A DNA stretch of 64,000 bases from assembly GCA_028641055.1 (NCBI GenBank), contig CM054058.1, positions 84,424,020 through 84,488,019 on the forward strand, in the 5' to 3' direction. A model generated the notes under the pieces. That model saw only the letters and a program-made list of their open reading frames with translations, had not been told where the DNA came from and made no database searches. Source of the stretch: Alopecurus myosuroides (lineage: Eukaryota; Streptophyta; Magnoliopsida; Poales; Poaceae). Shown in pieces: positions 47,385-58,670 of the stretch; the stretch's first letter is position 1; each line of letters begins with the position of its first letter. The translations under genes were made by a program, and so were the position numbers.

Positions 47385-48241
47385 CTATTGAAATTATTGC
47401 TGAAATTATTATTTTTAATGAAGTTCACATCAACATGCTCTTCTCGAGCAATCAAAGAGGCTAAAGGAACATTGTTTAGATCAATAGGAGCATGGCCATT
47501 AACAAGCATAGACATAATATCATCGAGTCTATCACTCAAAGAGGAGGTTTCTTCAACAAAATTTACCTTCTTACCAGTTGTAGCTCTCTCAGTATGTCAT
47601 TCGAAATATTTACCGTCATATTATTAAGAGTCTTTGTTGCTACCCCCAAGGTCATGGACATAAAGGTTCCTCTAGAAGCTGAATCCAAAAGGTTTCTTGG
47701 ATAAAAATTCAGTCCTGCATAAAAGGTTTGGATGATCATCGAAGTAGTTAGTCCATGAGTGGGACAATTCTTTAGTAAAGATTTCTTTTTTTTTCCAAGC
47801 TTTAGAAACATGCTCAAGTTGCTTAAAATTAATAATGCTACTTCTTAATGATATAATCTTAGCAGGAGGATAATGTTTTCCAATGAAAGCATCTTTACAC
47901 TTAGTCCAAGAATCAATACTATTTCTAGGAAAAGATAGCAACCATTCTTTATCTCTTCCTCTCAAAGAGAAAGGAAACAATTTTAGTTTAATAATATCTC
48001 CATCTACATCTTTATATATGTTTGCATCTCACATAGTTCAACAAAATTACTAAGATTGGTAGCAGCATCATCAGTACTAACACCAGCAAATTGCTCTCCC
48101 GTAACAAGATTTAAAAGGGCGGGCATAATTTCATAATAATCAACAGTAGGAGCAGGTGGAGCAATAGGTGTACTAATGAAATCATTGTTGGTGGTGCTAG
48201 TAAAGTCACACAACTTAGTGTTCTCAGGGGTACTCATTTTA
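47385..48241 (-). pseudogene. element D gag fragment, mirror of element C
   Basis: Minus-strand gag of the same family: MSTPENTKLCDFTST, EQFAGVSTDDAATNLSNFVE, FPFSLRGRDKEWLLSFPRNS, CKDAFIGKHYPPAK and then SDRLDDIMSMLVNGHAPID. It keeps EWLL where the plus copy has a stop, but has its own frame changes near 47780. No pol is attached. Confidence 0.82.
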
Positions 48242-48450
48242 GCAAGACTGAAAACAGGATAAAAACTACAGCTAGAATAAGAACTATTTTTCGTGTTTTT
48301 ATATAGAGAAGCAAACAAGATAAAATAAAATAAACTAAGAAAAACTAAAACAAAGTAAACAAATTGGAAGTGAGAGACTCCCCTTGCATAAATTATCTTC
48401 CTCCATGGCAACGGCGCTAGAAAATAGCTTGATGGTGTAGGTCTTGCACT

Positions 48451-49364
48451 CGTTGGGAAACCCCAAGAGGAACGTATGATGAGCACATCAGCAGTTTTCC
48501 CTCAGAAAGAAACCAAGGTTGAATCGACCAGTAGGAGGAAAGAGTAACTTCAGAAGGTTGATGCAGCTGAGGTGGTAGGGCTCACTACCTGTTCAGCAGT
48601 AACGTGGAACCTACACAACACAATCAAACCACTTTTCCCCAACGGAGCAGTGAGGTTGTCAATCTCACAAGTTTTGCTGAAAACAAAGAGGTTGGACATA
48701 TGGTGTGGAAAACAATATGAAAACAGTAGCAGCAGTGTGAAAACAGTGGAAGCAGTGTGTGTATTATTAGTATGAGGAAATGGACCGGGGTCCACAGTTC
48801 ACTAGTGGTGTCTCTCTGTGAAAGATAAATAACATGTGTGGTGAACAAATTACAGCTGGGCAATGGACAGAAATGAAGGCTGCACCGTAGTGCATATGCA
48901 TGACATAAAGATTACTATGTGATTCATGCGGGCATTACAACAAGATACATAGACCGTCATCCAACTGCATCTATGACTAATAATCCACCCCCCGAATATC
49001 ATCCGAACAAACGTTGGGTATTAAGTTGCAAGCAACACATAATCACAGTAAGCAAAGTGTGTAACGTAAACAATAGAATCATCCTTAGACAAAGCATTGT
49101 TGTTTTCTCCCTAATGGTAACAACACATCCTCCATCCCTCACGTTTCTGTCACTCGAGCACAGATGCAAAGGAGGCATGAACCCACTATCGAGCATAAAT
49201 ACTCCCTCTTGGAGTTACTAGCATCTACTTGGCCAGAGCATCTACTAATAACGGAGAGCATGCAAGATCATAAATAACACATGCATGAAGATAACATGAT
49301 AGACTGATAATCAGAATACATAGCATTCAACATTCATCGGATCTCAGCAAACACAACATGTAGC
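48451..49364 (-). repeat. element D partial LTR
   Basis: Starts (plus view) GTTGGGAAACCCCAAGAGG and matches the reverse of the element C LTR until GTAGC, where a different LTR fragment is joined. Confidence 0.8.
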
Positions 49365-49717
49365 TGATACTTCATAAACGTATCCCTAATTTCTGATGCT
49401 CCATGATCATATTATGCCAATTGCTACATGTTTTCTCCCTTATTTATAGCATTTTCATACGTTTTCCGGGACAAATCTATTAACAAGATGCCAAGCGCGA
49501 GTTCCCTGTTTTCTGCTGTTTTTAGTTTCAGAAAATTTGCTCTAGAAACATTCTCGGAATTGGACCCCACAAATCCTGAAGTGCATATTTTCCTCGGAAG
49601 CATCTAGAACACCGAAGAGTCTTCGAGGACGGGCAACAGGGGGCCACACTGTAGGCTGGCGCGAGTCCCCTAGCCGCGCCAGCTATGGGCGTGGGCCCCC
49701 CTGGCCTCCACCGCCTT
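49365..49717 (+). repeat. LTR fragment related to element A
   Basis: TGATACTTCATAAACGTATC, then the AGATGCCAAG, TCTCGGAATTGGAC and GGCCTCCACCGCC blocks of the element A LTR. About 350 bp, truncated on the right by element F. Confidence 0.75.
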
Positions 49718-51213
49718 TCTTCAGCAAGTATAGGGGGTGTATCTTAGTACTTTCGATAAATAAGAGTGTTGAACCCAACGAGGAGACGAAGGTGTTGACA
49801 AGCATTTTCGATGAAGGAATAACTGTAAATACTGGAAAATAGATTTGTAGGGGTTTTTGGTATTGCAGATAAATAAAGTGTGAGTAAATAAAATGCAGTA
49901 ATAATAATTCCAACTAGTGGCCCAATCCTTTCTTCAGCAAAGGACAAGCCGGTGAGTTTACTTATGATTAACAAACGTTCTCGAGGACCCACGGGAGGTT
50001 TCTGTCAAGTGCTTTTGGTCCATGCAGTTGAATAATATTAGGTGATTGGATAAGTGCTGCTTGGGTGAATCTATGCTAATGTACCGTCCCATCCAAGACT
50101 AATGCATACTTGTGATTATACCCCTTTCAAGCATCCACAACTACAAGAAATTAATTAAGAAATAAATCTAACCACAGCTTTTAACTCCGGGATCCTACGC
50201 TCCCTCGTGTAATGGTTTCCTAAAGGGGGTTTAGGTTTCTGTCACTCCGGCAACCCCACAATTAGTAGCAATACACGATGCATTCCCCTAGGCCCATAAA
50301 TGGTGAGGTATCATGTAGTTGACATTCACATGACACCAATAGAAGAATAACACCACAACTTAAATATCAAACATTAAATATTACTCAACATTACTTCAGT
50401 AGTAACAACTTAACTTCTCCCATGTCCTCAAGAACAACACGAACTACTCACACCACATCATATGGATCATGATCACAGGTGATATAATGGATGATAACAA
50501 TCTGTTCATAAAGTGCAAACACCGATAAATCTCACAAGCATCAACTACTAACAAGTAATCCACACCGGGAGAGAGATCTAATGCAAAACAACGATAGAAG
50601 CCCCTAATTGTTATAGAGGGATGAAGGTGGATGATGAGGGTGATGGTGCTGGTGGTGGTGATGATAATGATGACGATATTGATGACGCCCGGAGTGATGA
50701 CGGTGACGATGGCGGTGATTTCCCCTCTCCGGAGAGGAATTTCCCCGACAGATTTCTCCCTGCCAGAGAGCTTTTCTCTCTAAGGTGTTTTCCGCCTCGA
50801 GGCGGCGGCAGAATAATTCTTCAACGATGAAATGAGGCTTAGGGTTTCCTCGGGGACATGCACGCAGAAAATATCCCCTAGAGGTGGGCCAGGGTAGCCA
50901 CACCTATAGGTGGCGCGGCCAAGGGGGGCCGCGCCACCCCATGGTGTGGGCCCATGGTGTCCCCCCTCTGGCTCTCCTTCTGGTTGTGTTATCTTTTAGG
51001 ACACCCCCGGTGTCCCACTTCTTCTTCTGATCTTCTGAAATACGGTATCCCGATGGTGCTTTTTCCATCATATTCCTAGTCCCGGTGTTTATTCTCCGAA
51101 AATTATAAAACATGCAAAATAAGATAAAATAAGATAAGATATGCCTCATAACATGAAATATATCCATGAATAACAGAAAATTATGATATAAAATAGTGAT
51201 GCGAAATGGACGT
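49718..51213 (-). repeat. element F 3' LTR
   Basis: About 1.5 kb. It contains a GAT/GGT-rich stretch (50620-50720) and the GCGGCCAAGGGGGGCCGC palindromic patch near 50915-50932. The left border is approximate. Confidence 0.7.
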
Positions 51214-52849
51214 ACCAACTCCCCCTAAGCTTAGACCTCGCTTGTCCCCAAGCGAAGCTGAACTCAGAAAACATGACCACAGGTTTATGGAGTGAAGAGT
51301 CGATAAATAAAATACGGACAAGAAGCATCACATCTATCTATGCAAACAACAATTTCCTCTCCTATAACCTAACTTGAAACGAGTAATGGGAGTCACACAC
51401 AAAGATGCAAAAGAGAGAATCAAAATTGGTAATGGCAAACTTCATTCTTGGCCAGAGAACATTTAATGATATCCTGCTTATCTTAGGTGAAGTCTTTATA
51501 ATAAGGCTCATCTTGTAGAGCTTAACATGTTTAATTATAACAATTCTTTTACAGTGATTCATAGCTTTTGAAAGTAATATTCATTTAGATAATAAAGCAT
51601 GTGCTAAACAAAGAAGGATATAAACCATGATTAATAAATCAACATATAGATGGTGAGATCACAACAACTCAAATGCTTGCTGGAGACAGAGGGAAATGGT
51701 TTTACTAACTCAACATAAAAGTAAAAGAAAGGCCCTTCACAGAGGGAAGCATGGATCACTCATGTGCTAGAGCTTTTATTTTATTAAACATAGGTATTGA
51801 AAACATTTTTAAGAGAGGTGTATGCTTATGTCAACGAATGGTAAACAGACAATACAATATGTCATAAGCCAACTAGACTTCATAAGAGCGGCTCCCATAT
51901 GAGGGAAGCAACTGGTGTAAAAGGTCATCCCTCATTCTCTTTTATTTACACGATTATGCTTTGACTGATAAATCGGGGGAAAAACCACTAAAGATAATTT
52001 GTGTATTAGTTTTTGGGCTGGGCACCCCGCTGCCAGCTCTTATAGCATTTGGATAAGCGGATGAAGCCACTAGTCCAGGTGTTTGAAGTCGAATCAGCAA
52101 GTGAGATAAAGATTCTCTATTTACATCCTCATGAGCTAAAATAGGGGCACAAAACATGAATAATTTTGAAAGTAATAAAGGTAGAAGATGAGCAATTTAC
52201 TTGGAGTGGCAGTTAAATACCACATGTAGGTAGGTATGGTGTACATAATGGCAAGTTTTTGGGGCTCAAGGTTTTGGATGCACGATAAGCATCCCCTCTC
52301 AGTACAACGTTTTTGGCTAGGAAGGTTGGGTAGCAAGCATAAGATTTGAGGGAAAACAAACAAATATATATATGATGGAACCAATCATGAAATATTCATT
52401 GAAAGCCCAAGCGATCTTAACTTGTGAATACTAAGTTTACGAGCTAATAGGAAAATTACTCTTTCTTATACTAGCATCTCAAATTATTATTTCTACTGAC
52501 CCAAGCTAAGTTTGCCAAAACCAACTATATTAACTTGATGATCTCTAGAGTTATACCAAATACTAATAACAAGCTCAACCATATGACAGAAATTGAAAAC
52601 TCAAATAATGTGTGCAGAAAATAAATGATGAAACTTCTCATTAATATTTCAAACTGGCAGCTCACACCAACGGATACAACGATAACCAACTAAGGAGAGA
52701 CACTCCATACTGCAAACCATCCTATATGATAACTTCTCTACTAATGATATGACTCTACTGAAAAGTAAAAAGATGAAAGATAGTGATGTGATACCGTGGC
52801 ACTCCGCCAAGCTTGAAACAAGCCAAGGGGATGCCAAACCCAATGACTA

Positions 52850-53360
52850 ATCAATTCTTCGGTGGTGGTGGTGAATCCTTCTCATCCTCCGCCTTCCAAG
52901 GTAAAGGTTCTCCATCCACAAATGTTGTCTTGGTATCCAACATCCTGAAACTAGCAGCAGAGGTTATACGTTTAAACCTGCTCTCATACTCACAGTTCTG
53001 GTTATGCACATCATAGAATTGTGCTTTAAAATCATTGGTGGTCTTGGTGAGTGAGAAGATTTCCTCTCAAAGCTTAAAATTCTCCCTCTTGTATTCAGCG
53101 ATCTGTTCTGCCTTTATCCTGTGAATGATCTCAACTTCACGCTCCGCCATCTTCTTGTACCTAAAGACTTCATGCTCCAGCTCCTTCATCCTAGCCTCCA
53201 GACTGCCTTCTCCTTCAGGGCCCCGAACATCTTTAATCTGCACCTTCCCGCCCTTAAGCAGCAATTCCTTGGGATGCATCTTCAACTCTTTCATGTACGG
53301 TTTGATGACATTCTCAAAGAAACTATCCTTGGGAGATCCAGGAGATCCGGGAGAGGACAT
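52850..53360 (-). pseudogene. element F extra ORF between pol and 3' LTR
   Basis: ATG at 53360 gives MSSPGSPGSPKDSFFENVIK, then a highly charged helical region (LEARMKELEHEVFRYKKMAE, IIHRIKAEQIAEYKREN) that looks like a coiled coil. A TGA at 53067 interrupts, after which the same frame continues as EEIFSLTKTTNDFKAQFYDV and EYESRFKRITSAASRMLDTK to a stop after SPPPPKN near 52850. The position matches where env-like or accessory ORFs sit in some plant Gypsy elements. It has no signal peptide or transmembrane segment, so it is not env-like. The role is unknown. Confidence 0.65.
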
Positions 53361-53629
53361 TGTGACTCTAGATCTGAAGATGTAACATGGCAGAAACAGC
53401 TCGAAACAAAAACACGACGAGAAAACGATATACGTACCTCGGGGGATCCGGAGGATTTTATAGCAAAAAGTTTGATAACGAAAGGAAAGTACAGGTCAAA
53501 AACGAGTCGAAGAGGGGCTCTGAGGCGCCCACACCATGGGCTGGCGCGGCCAGGGGTGGGCTTGCGCCACCCTGTGGTGTGGAGCCTCCGGGCTCCGTCT
53601 CCTCCTCGTTTCCGGCTCATAATTTTTCA

Positions 53630-54650
53630 TATTTTCCAAAAACAGTAAAAATAAAAGTCGGAAGATGTTTCGCGAACATTTTCTTACCAAAACTGATACC
53701 TATTTGAACTGACATTGCAGTTTCTGAAATATGCTTCTTAATAAACTCCTCCGGGATCATGGCTTGAATACAATCAACATTTTCATTATAAAGATCTTCA
53801 GAAATATAATGCTTGAGTCTTTGGCCATTTTCCACTTGTGAAGTGTTGTCTTCAAGGGAAACAATTTTAATTGCCCCCGAATGATATACCTCTTCGATAA
53901 CAAAAAGTCCCTCCCAGTTAAGAACAAGATTAGTATCCTCACATCTCTGCAAAACTTTATCAAGATTCTGCAAACAATTACCAAAAGAAGTTCCATAGAC
54001 GGAGAAATCATACATGAAAACTTCCACAATTTCTTCACAAAAGCCATGAAAGATAGCAGACATGCATCTTTGAAAAGTAGCAGGAGCATTACATAAACCA
54101 AAAGGCATAGGTCTATAAGCATAGGTTCCATAAGGACAAGTGAAAGTTGTTTTCTCTTGATCAAGCTTTTTAAGAGCAATTTGAGGGAACCCAGAATAAC
54201 CATCAAGAAAGCAGAAATGAGTTTTCTTAGACAGACTTTCTAACATTTTATGAATAAAAGGTAAAGGACAATGATCTTTGTTAGTGAATTTGTTAACCTT
54301 ACTAAAAATCAATGCACATCCTATAGCCAAATACTACTCTTTGAGGAATTAGTTCATTATTTTCATTTTGCACAACAATCACCCCTCCTTTCTTAGGGAC
54401 ACCATGCACATGACTAACCCATCTACTATCAGCAATAGGATAAATAATGCCAGCATCAAGGAGTTTCAATACCTCATTTATTACCACATCCTTCATTTCA
54501 GGATTTAAACGACGTTGATGTTCAACAACTGGCTTTGCATCAGGTTCAATATTAATAACACGCTGACATATAGCAGGTGAAATCCCCTTCAGATCATTAA
54601 GAGTATAACCAATATCACCTCTACGTTTCTTCAATATCCCCAATAATCTC
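53630..54650 (-). pseudogene. element F reverse transcriptase fused to integrase tail
   Basis: Reads LNDLKGISPAICQRVI, LKLLDAGIIYPIADSRWVSH, VPKKGG, FCFLDGYSGFPQIAL, RPMPFGLCNAPATFQRCM and then FMYDFSVYG, where the family has two catalytic aspartates (here the first is Tyr). After LVLNWE the sequence jumps to EEVYHSGAIKI and GQRLKHYISEDLYNE, which is the C-terminal end of Gypsy integrase. The rest of RT, RNase H and the integrase core are deleted. A stop after MCIDF also breaks it. Confidence 0.85.
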
Positions 54651-54718
54651 TCCTCTTCTTTACCAGAAAGTTGAGAACTAATAATAACATGATATAATTT
54701 CTTATCATCAATATGCGC

Positions 54719-55380
54719 TTATTTAAGATTATCAGGAAAAGGCTTTAAATAAAAAACAGGATCCTCCTTGGGTGGTAATGCTGTACCCAAGTCTTCCACA
54801 GGTAAATTATGTTTCAGCATTGCTGGCTGGTGTAGGAAAATCTCATCAATTCCATTCCTTTTTTCCATAAAGACATCACTTTCGTGGTCTTCCATGTATT
54901 GCTGCAAAGGATTGTTAGGAGTAAGAGCAATAGCAGCCAATTGTTCAACTCTATAATTTTCATTAGGGAATTCATCTTCATAAGGTGTTTTAGCAAATTT
55001 GGCGAAATTAAATTCATAAGACTCTCCATCAAACTTTGTAAGGATTTTCTCCTTTTTACAATCTATAATAGCACCACAAGTGTTTAAGAAAGGTCTACCA
55101 AATATAATAGGACAAGTATCACTAGCAGAAATGCGTAGTACTAGAAAATCAGCAGGATATTTAGTTTTACCACATAAGACCTCCACATCTCTAACAATAC
55201 CAATCGGAGAAATAGTTTCCCTATTAGCAAGTTGAATAATCACATCAATGTCGTCAAGATCACAGGAACCTATTTCATGCATGATTTCTTTATAAAGCTC
55301 ATAAGGAATAGCACTAGAACTAGCACCAATATCACATAAACCATAATAGCAATGATCACCTATCCTAACAGATAGACAGG
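54719..55380 (-). pseudogene. element F aspartic protease region
   Basis: Minus-strand frame begins upstream with GLCDIGASSSAIPYELYKEI (active-site D in DIGAS), continues ISPIGIVRDVEVLCGKTKYP, CPIIFGRPFLNTCGAIIDC, and ends PVFYLKPFPDNLK with a stop where the family runs on into RT. A retropepsin-like fold would mature the polyprotein. Only the missing downstream join and missing gag make it clearly dead. Confidence 0.8.
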
Positions 55381-55990
55381 AACACTAGGTTTCCTAGATT
55401 TACAAGGATGAGAGACAATATTAGAAGCATCTTCACAAAATATAATGTCCCTCTTCTACATTTTCAGAAACAAGGTCCTTTACTATTGCTACTGTAGGTT
55501 CTACAGTTATTTGTTCCTCGAGTTCTACAAGTTTCTTTGCACTTTTATTAATCACACTGGCCAACATAGAATGTTCTTTTACCTTAGCAGGGAAATGCAT
55601 TTTCTCAATATAAGGTTCAGGCACAATAGAATCAACAGTATGAATTTCTATATCTCTAGCCGGAACACAATTAATAGTATCTTTGTAAGGTGCATGGTAC
55701 TTATCCCATTCCTTTTTAGGAATATCAATGTAATAAGCAAAACCTTATATAAGTTTACAACAACTTGAGAATCAAGACCATAAACAACACTAACATTACG
55801 GAAATCCTCGGATGACATAAAAGTTTTAATGCATTCATAGTCATAATTTATACCTGACTTTCTACCTTTGTCATTCTTCCATGCTTCAGTGTTTTCTTGA
55901 ATACGGTCAAGACGATCCCATTTAGCTTAATCCTTCATACGTGTAAATGATCCAGAACAAGAAGCATCCAATAAATCCTTAGGAAAATAG

Positions 55991-56372
55991 CGTGCTGCCT
56001 AGGGGGATAGATGCCCCCCGACTAGATGCCGTCGGTCTAAAGGTATCGAGATACGTGTCAAGTTTACTTAGTGGATGACATGGAGGGGAACATAGTTAAG
56101 TAATCTGTGATAACCTGACAGCCTGATCGTGTCAGGGCCTGCTATCGCTTTGCCACAGTAGACAGCATGCCTCATGTATATGTGGACCTTTTTTTGGAAT
56201 GTACTATCACGGCTACAGTTTACATGTACTATCTCCATCTAATGCGAGTTCACGCCACGGTGTATCCAGATATTTAATTGAGCATCCCCTTTTCCCCTCA
56301 TTTTCCCTCACCCTCCCAGTTGGTTCTCTAGTCTGTACCAGTTCATAGTTGAGCAAACTCTTCTCAGAGACG
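55991..56372. other. B3 gene upstream region
   Basis: No open frame of note. Presumed promoter and leader of the B3 gene; no clear TATA box. Confidence 0.4.
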
Positions 56373-57234
56373 ATGGGCAACCAAACGAATGACCACTTCC
56401 AGGACTCCGGCGAGCCGTGCACTTGCGGCCGGCGCTTGCAGGTTAGCACTTCCGGATCCACATGGTTTCTACTGTCCTACACCAGATCAATATATCGCCT
56501 ATTTTCTAAACATTGGATGAATTTTTCAACAGATCTCTGATCTGGAACTTGGTGCGCCGGGGACAGGGTGCGGGGTCGTTCTTCATGGAGCTGGGCATTC
56601 GTCCCCAAGCCAGCTCCACAGTCGTGTAAGCACTTCATCTTTGCTTCTCATCTCATCTGCTATCTTCTAATTTATTTTCGGGACACCACATCAGATCTTC
56701 TTTCTTCTCCCATAGATGCAAGTGAAGATGGAGCAAGGCGTGCTCCCCCCTCATCCTGTTGCAGCAGGCGTCCATTTGCAGCGCCCCCAGTTGCGGAAGA
56801 AGCGGACATCCAAGTCTGCGTCAATGAGCACCATCGGCGAAAAGAGTAAGAAGATCAACAAGTCAAAGAGCCCGTCGACTCAGAGGGGCAGGCCATTTAA
56901 GGTTGGCCCCACGCCGGGCAAGCATTTGTACGCCTGCTTCATGATAAAGCACGAAGATGCCGCGGGGAATTTTTTCGAGATCCCAGATCCTCTACGCAGC
57001 TACGTCCGTCCGCGGTTCCCAAGGACAGTGTACCTAAGCAGCTGCATTGGTAAGGCTTGGGGTGTAAAGCTGGCAAATCATGGCGAGGGGCTGCGCCTGG
57101 AAGATGGGTGGAAGAATTATGCGAGTTTGCACAAGATAGAGGCAGGGGACACCATGTTCATCAAGTGTTTCGGCCAGTCGGAGTGGGAGGTATCCATATT
57201 CGGCACTGACGGCCTCCAGAAGAACTTGTCGTAG
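56373..57234 (+). CDS. B3-domain DNA-binding protein, three exons
   Basis: Probable nuclear transcription factor of the plant B3 superfamily (REM-like). Exons are 56373-56441, 56533-56625 and 56716-57234, both introns GT-AG and phase 0, giving 226 residues. The N-terminus has a Cys cluster (EPCTCGRRLQ). Residues about 78-110 are basic with NLS-like LRKKRTSKS and KSKKINKSK. One B3 domain spans about 125-217: ACFMIKHED, then FPRTVYLSSCIGKAWGVKL and IEAGDTMFIKCFG, matching the family's strand pattern. The start is chosen because the three pieces join in frame without stops; translation from the ATG of exon 3 alone (172 aa) is a simpler alternative. It sits 6.8 kb from a RAV-type locus that also carries B3. 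The DNA target is unknown. Confidence 0.75.
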
Positions 57235-57753
57235 TCAGTCTAGGGAGGTGGGGGGCTCACGCTACTTGCTGGGAAGTAGCTCACTGATGATGCAGCAGTT
57301 CGTTTGTAGTGTTAAGTGAAACGGTTGTTTAGGCCCGACTTGAACCGCGTTGTGCTTCTTGCGTAGTCCTGGTATCTATCTGAACTTCTGTCTTTTTTAG
57401 TTTTGTTTATGTCTCTTGGTATGTCAGTTGCTAAATTCGCCAAAATCAGATGCTGTCATGTGTCATGCGGCGTTCTATTTAACTTATTTGATTAGTATCA
57501 TTGTGGAATGCTTCTTTATAGCTAGTAGTAAACAATGTATTTGAAATTTTTCTTCACCATCCGAGCAACACCCTGAAGCTGACGAAACTTGACCACAAAA
57601 TAAAAACTGATCAAAAACTGTACAGCAGGATAGGAGACGCAACACGCTAGGATAGGAGACACCACACGCCGTTTATTTTTTCAGACTTCAGGCAGTACAT
57701 TACACACCATGTACCACTCACAACATGCGACTAACTCGTAGTACAACATGCGA

Positions 57754-58020
57754 CTAACCCGTAATCAACCGGTGCAAGTTGTAGAGCAGGAATGCAAGAA
57801 GCACCTGCAAATTGAAGAGGAATACCAGCTGCAACAGAAGAAGGAGCACCAGCTTGGCAGAGGTGGCCCCAATCAACGTCAAACCGAGCAAGTGGAAAAG
57901 AGGCATGGCGAGAGAGAGGAAGCACTGTTGTTTTGACGGTGGATCTTCCAAACAGATCAAGTAAGACGTTGTAAACGAACGATAGTGAGGTTGGAGGAAC
58001 AGATGGGTTGCAGAGTCCAT
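57754..58020 (-). CDS. possible short membrane protein, 88 aa
   Basis: ATG at 58020, stop at 57754. The C-terminal half is strongly hydrophobic (LGLTLIGATSAKLVLLLLLQ and VFLFNLQVLLAFLLY), enough for one or two membrane spans. An overlapping 132-aa frame (57731-58129) also starts with ATG, so the reading frame is uncertain. No family recognised. Leucine-rich strings can arise by chance from CT-rich DNA. Confidence 0.22.
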   Translation of the reverse strand: MDSATHLFLQPHYRSFTTSYLICLEDPPSKQQCFLSLAMPLFHLLGLTLIGATSAKLVLLLLLQLVFLFNLQVLLAFLLYNLHRLITG

Positions 58021-58548
58021 GCCTTATAGCCGCCATCCCGGCATTATTGAGGCCTTGCGTGCTGGTTCTCCTCGATTGGATCACCCTGTCATAAAAAGTT
58101 ATGCGATTGGCTGGATAAAGGTTTGCCATTTTTCAAAAAGTTATATCATTTCTCTGCCACTATAAAGGGAGGGAACCAACAGTCTTTGTTCGTGTGAGAG
58201 ATGGTAGGAGTACGTTAACTACTTGGATAGGCAAATAAGTCATGCAAGTTAACAAAAACAAATGTAACCTCTCAATCCTGGAAGCCATTCACCAAGGCAT
58301 CCACGGCCAAAAGACACCTGTTGATCATGGTGGCATCCATGCACCCCTGCACTGCATATAGATTTGCACTAAGAAGCATCCTGCTGGCTGTGGGGCGCAT
58401 TGTTGGCTGTGACACGTGAAGCAAGCGACACAGCTTCTTGTGTCCGGTAGCTTTTTCCCCCTGCAGGAGAATGCGTTAGGGCGCCAATACAGCCCGGCCG
58501 CGCGGGAAGTGCACAGTATTCCCGCACTTGTTGGCAATCTTCAGTCAC

Positions 58549-58555
58549 TATATAA
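58549..58555 (+). promoter_or_regulatory. candidate TATA box of the DUF4283 gene
   Basis: TATATAA, 122 bp before the ATG at 58671. A further TATAAAG at 58161 has no usable frame behind it. Confidence 0.5.
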
Positions 58556-58670
58556 GAAACCAGTCCCAGGCATTGGATGACATAACACTATCGAAGCACA
58601 ATCTCAACAAGTATTGAGATTCCTCGTCAAGGTTAGTTTCCCAGCCGGGTTCTGTTCCCACACCTCCACC

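Larger units (their letters stand above)
45371..49364. repeat. 4-kb inverted repeat made of two Gypsy halves
   Basis: The left arm (about 45371-47330, plus) holds LTR, leader and gag start. The right arm (about 47385-49364, minus) holds the same parts in reverse. Markers pair across the centre: GCTACATGTTG 45371 and CAACATGTAGC 49354; MSTPENTKLCDFTST at 46480 (+) and 48239 (-); SDRLDDIMSMLVNGH on both strands around 47200 and 47520. The spacer is about 55 bp. Arms are diverged by several percent to the eye. Confidence 0.9.
49718..55990 (-). mobile_element. Gypsy element F, internally deleted, minus strand
   Basis: 3' LTR at about 49718-51213 (minus view starts TTGGTACGTCCATTTCGCAT after the purine tract AAGCTTAGGGGGAG), then a 3' extra ORF, then pol remnants, ending abruptly at about 55990 without gag start or 5' LTR. 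It belongs to a different family from A-D by LTR sequence. Autonomous ancestry is shown by protease and RT motifs. Confidence 0.8.

Noticed and set aside
50620..50720. GAT/GGT-rich stretch coding an Asp/Gly-rich peptide
   Set aside because: Lies within the element F LTR and is low-complexity; not a gene.
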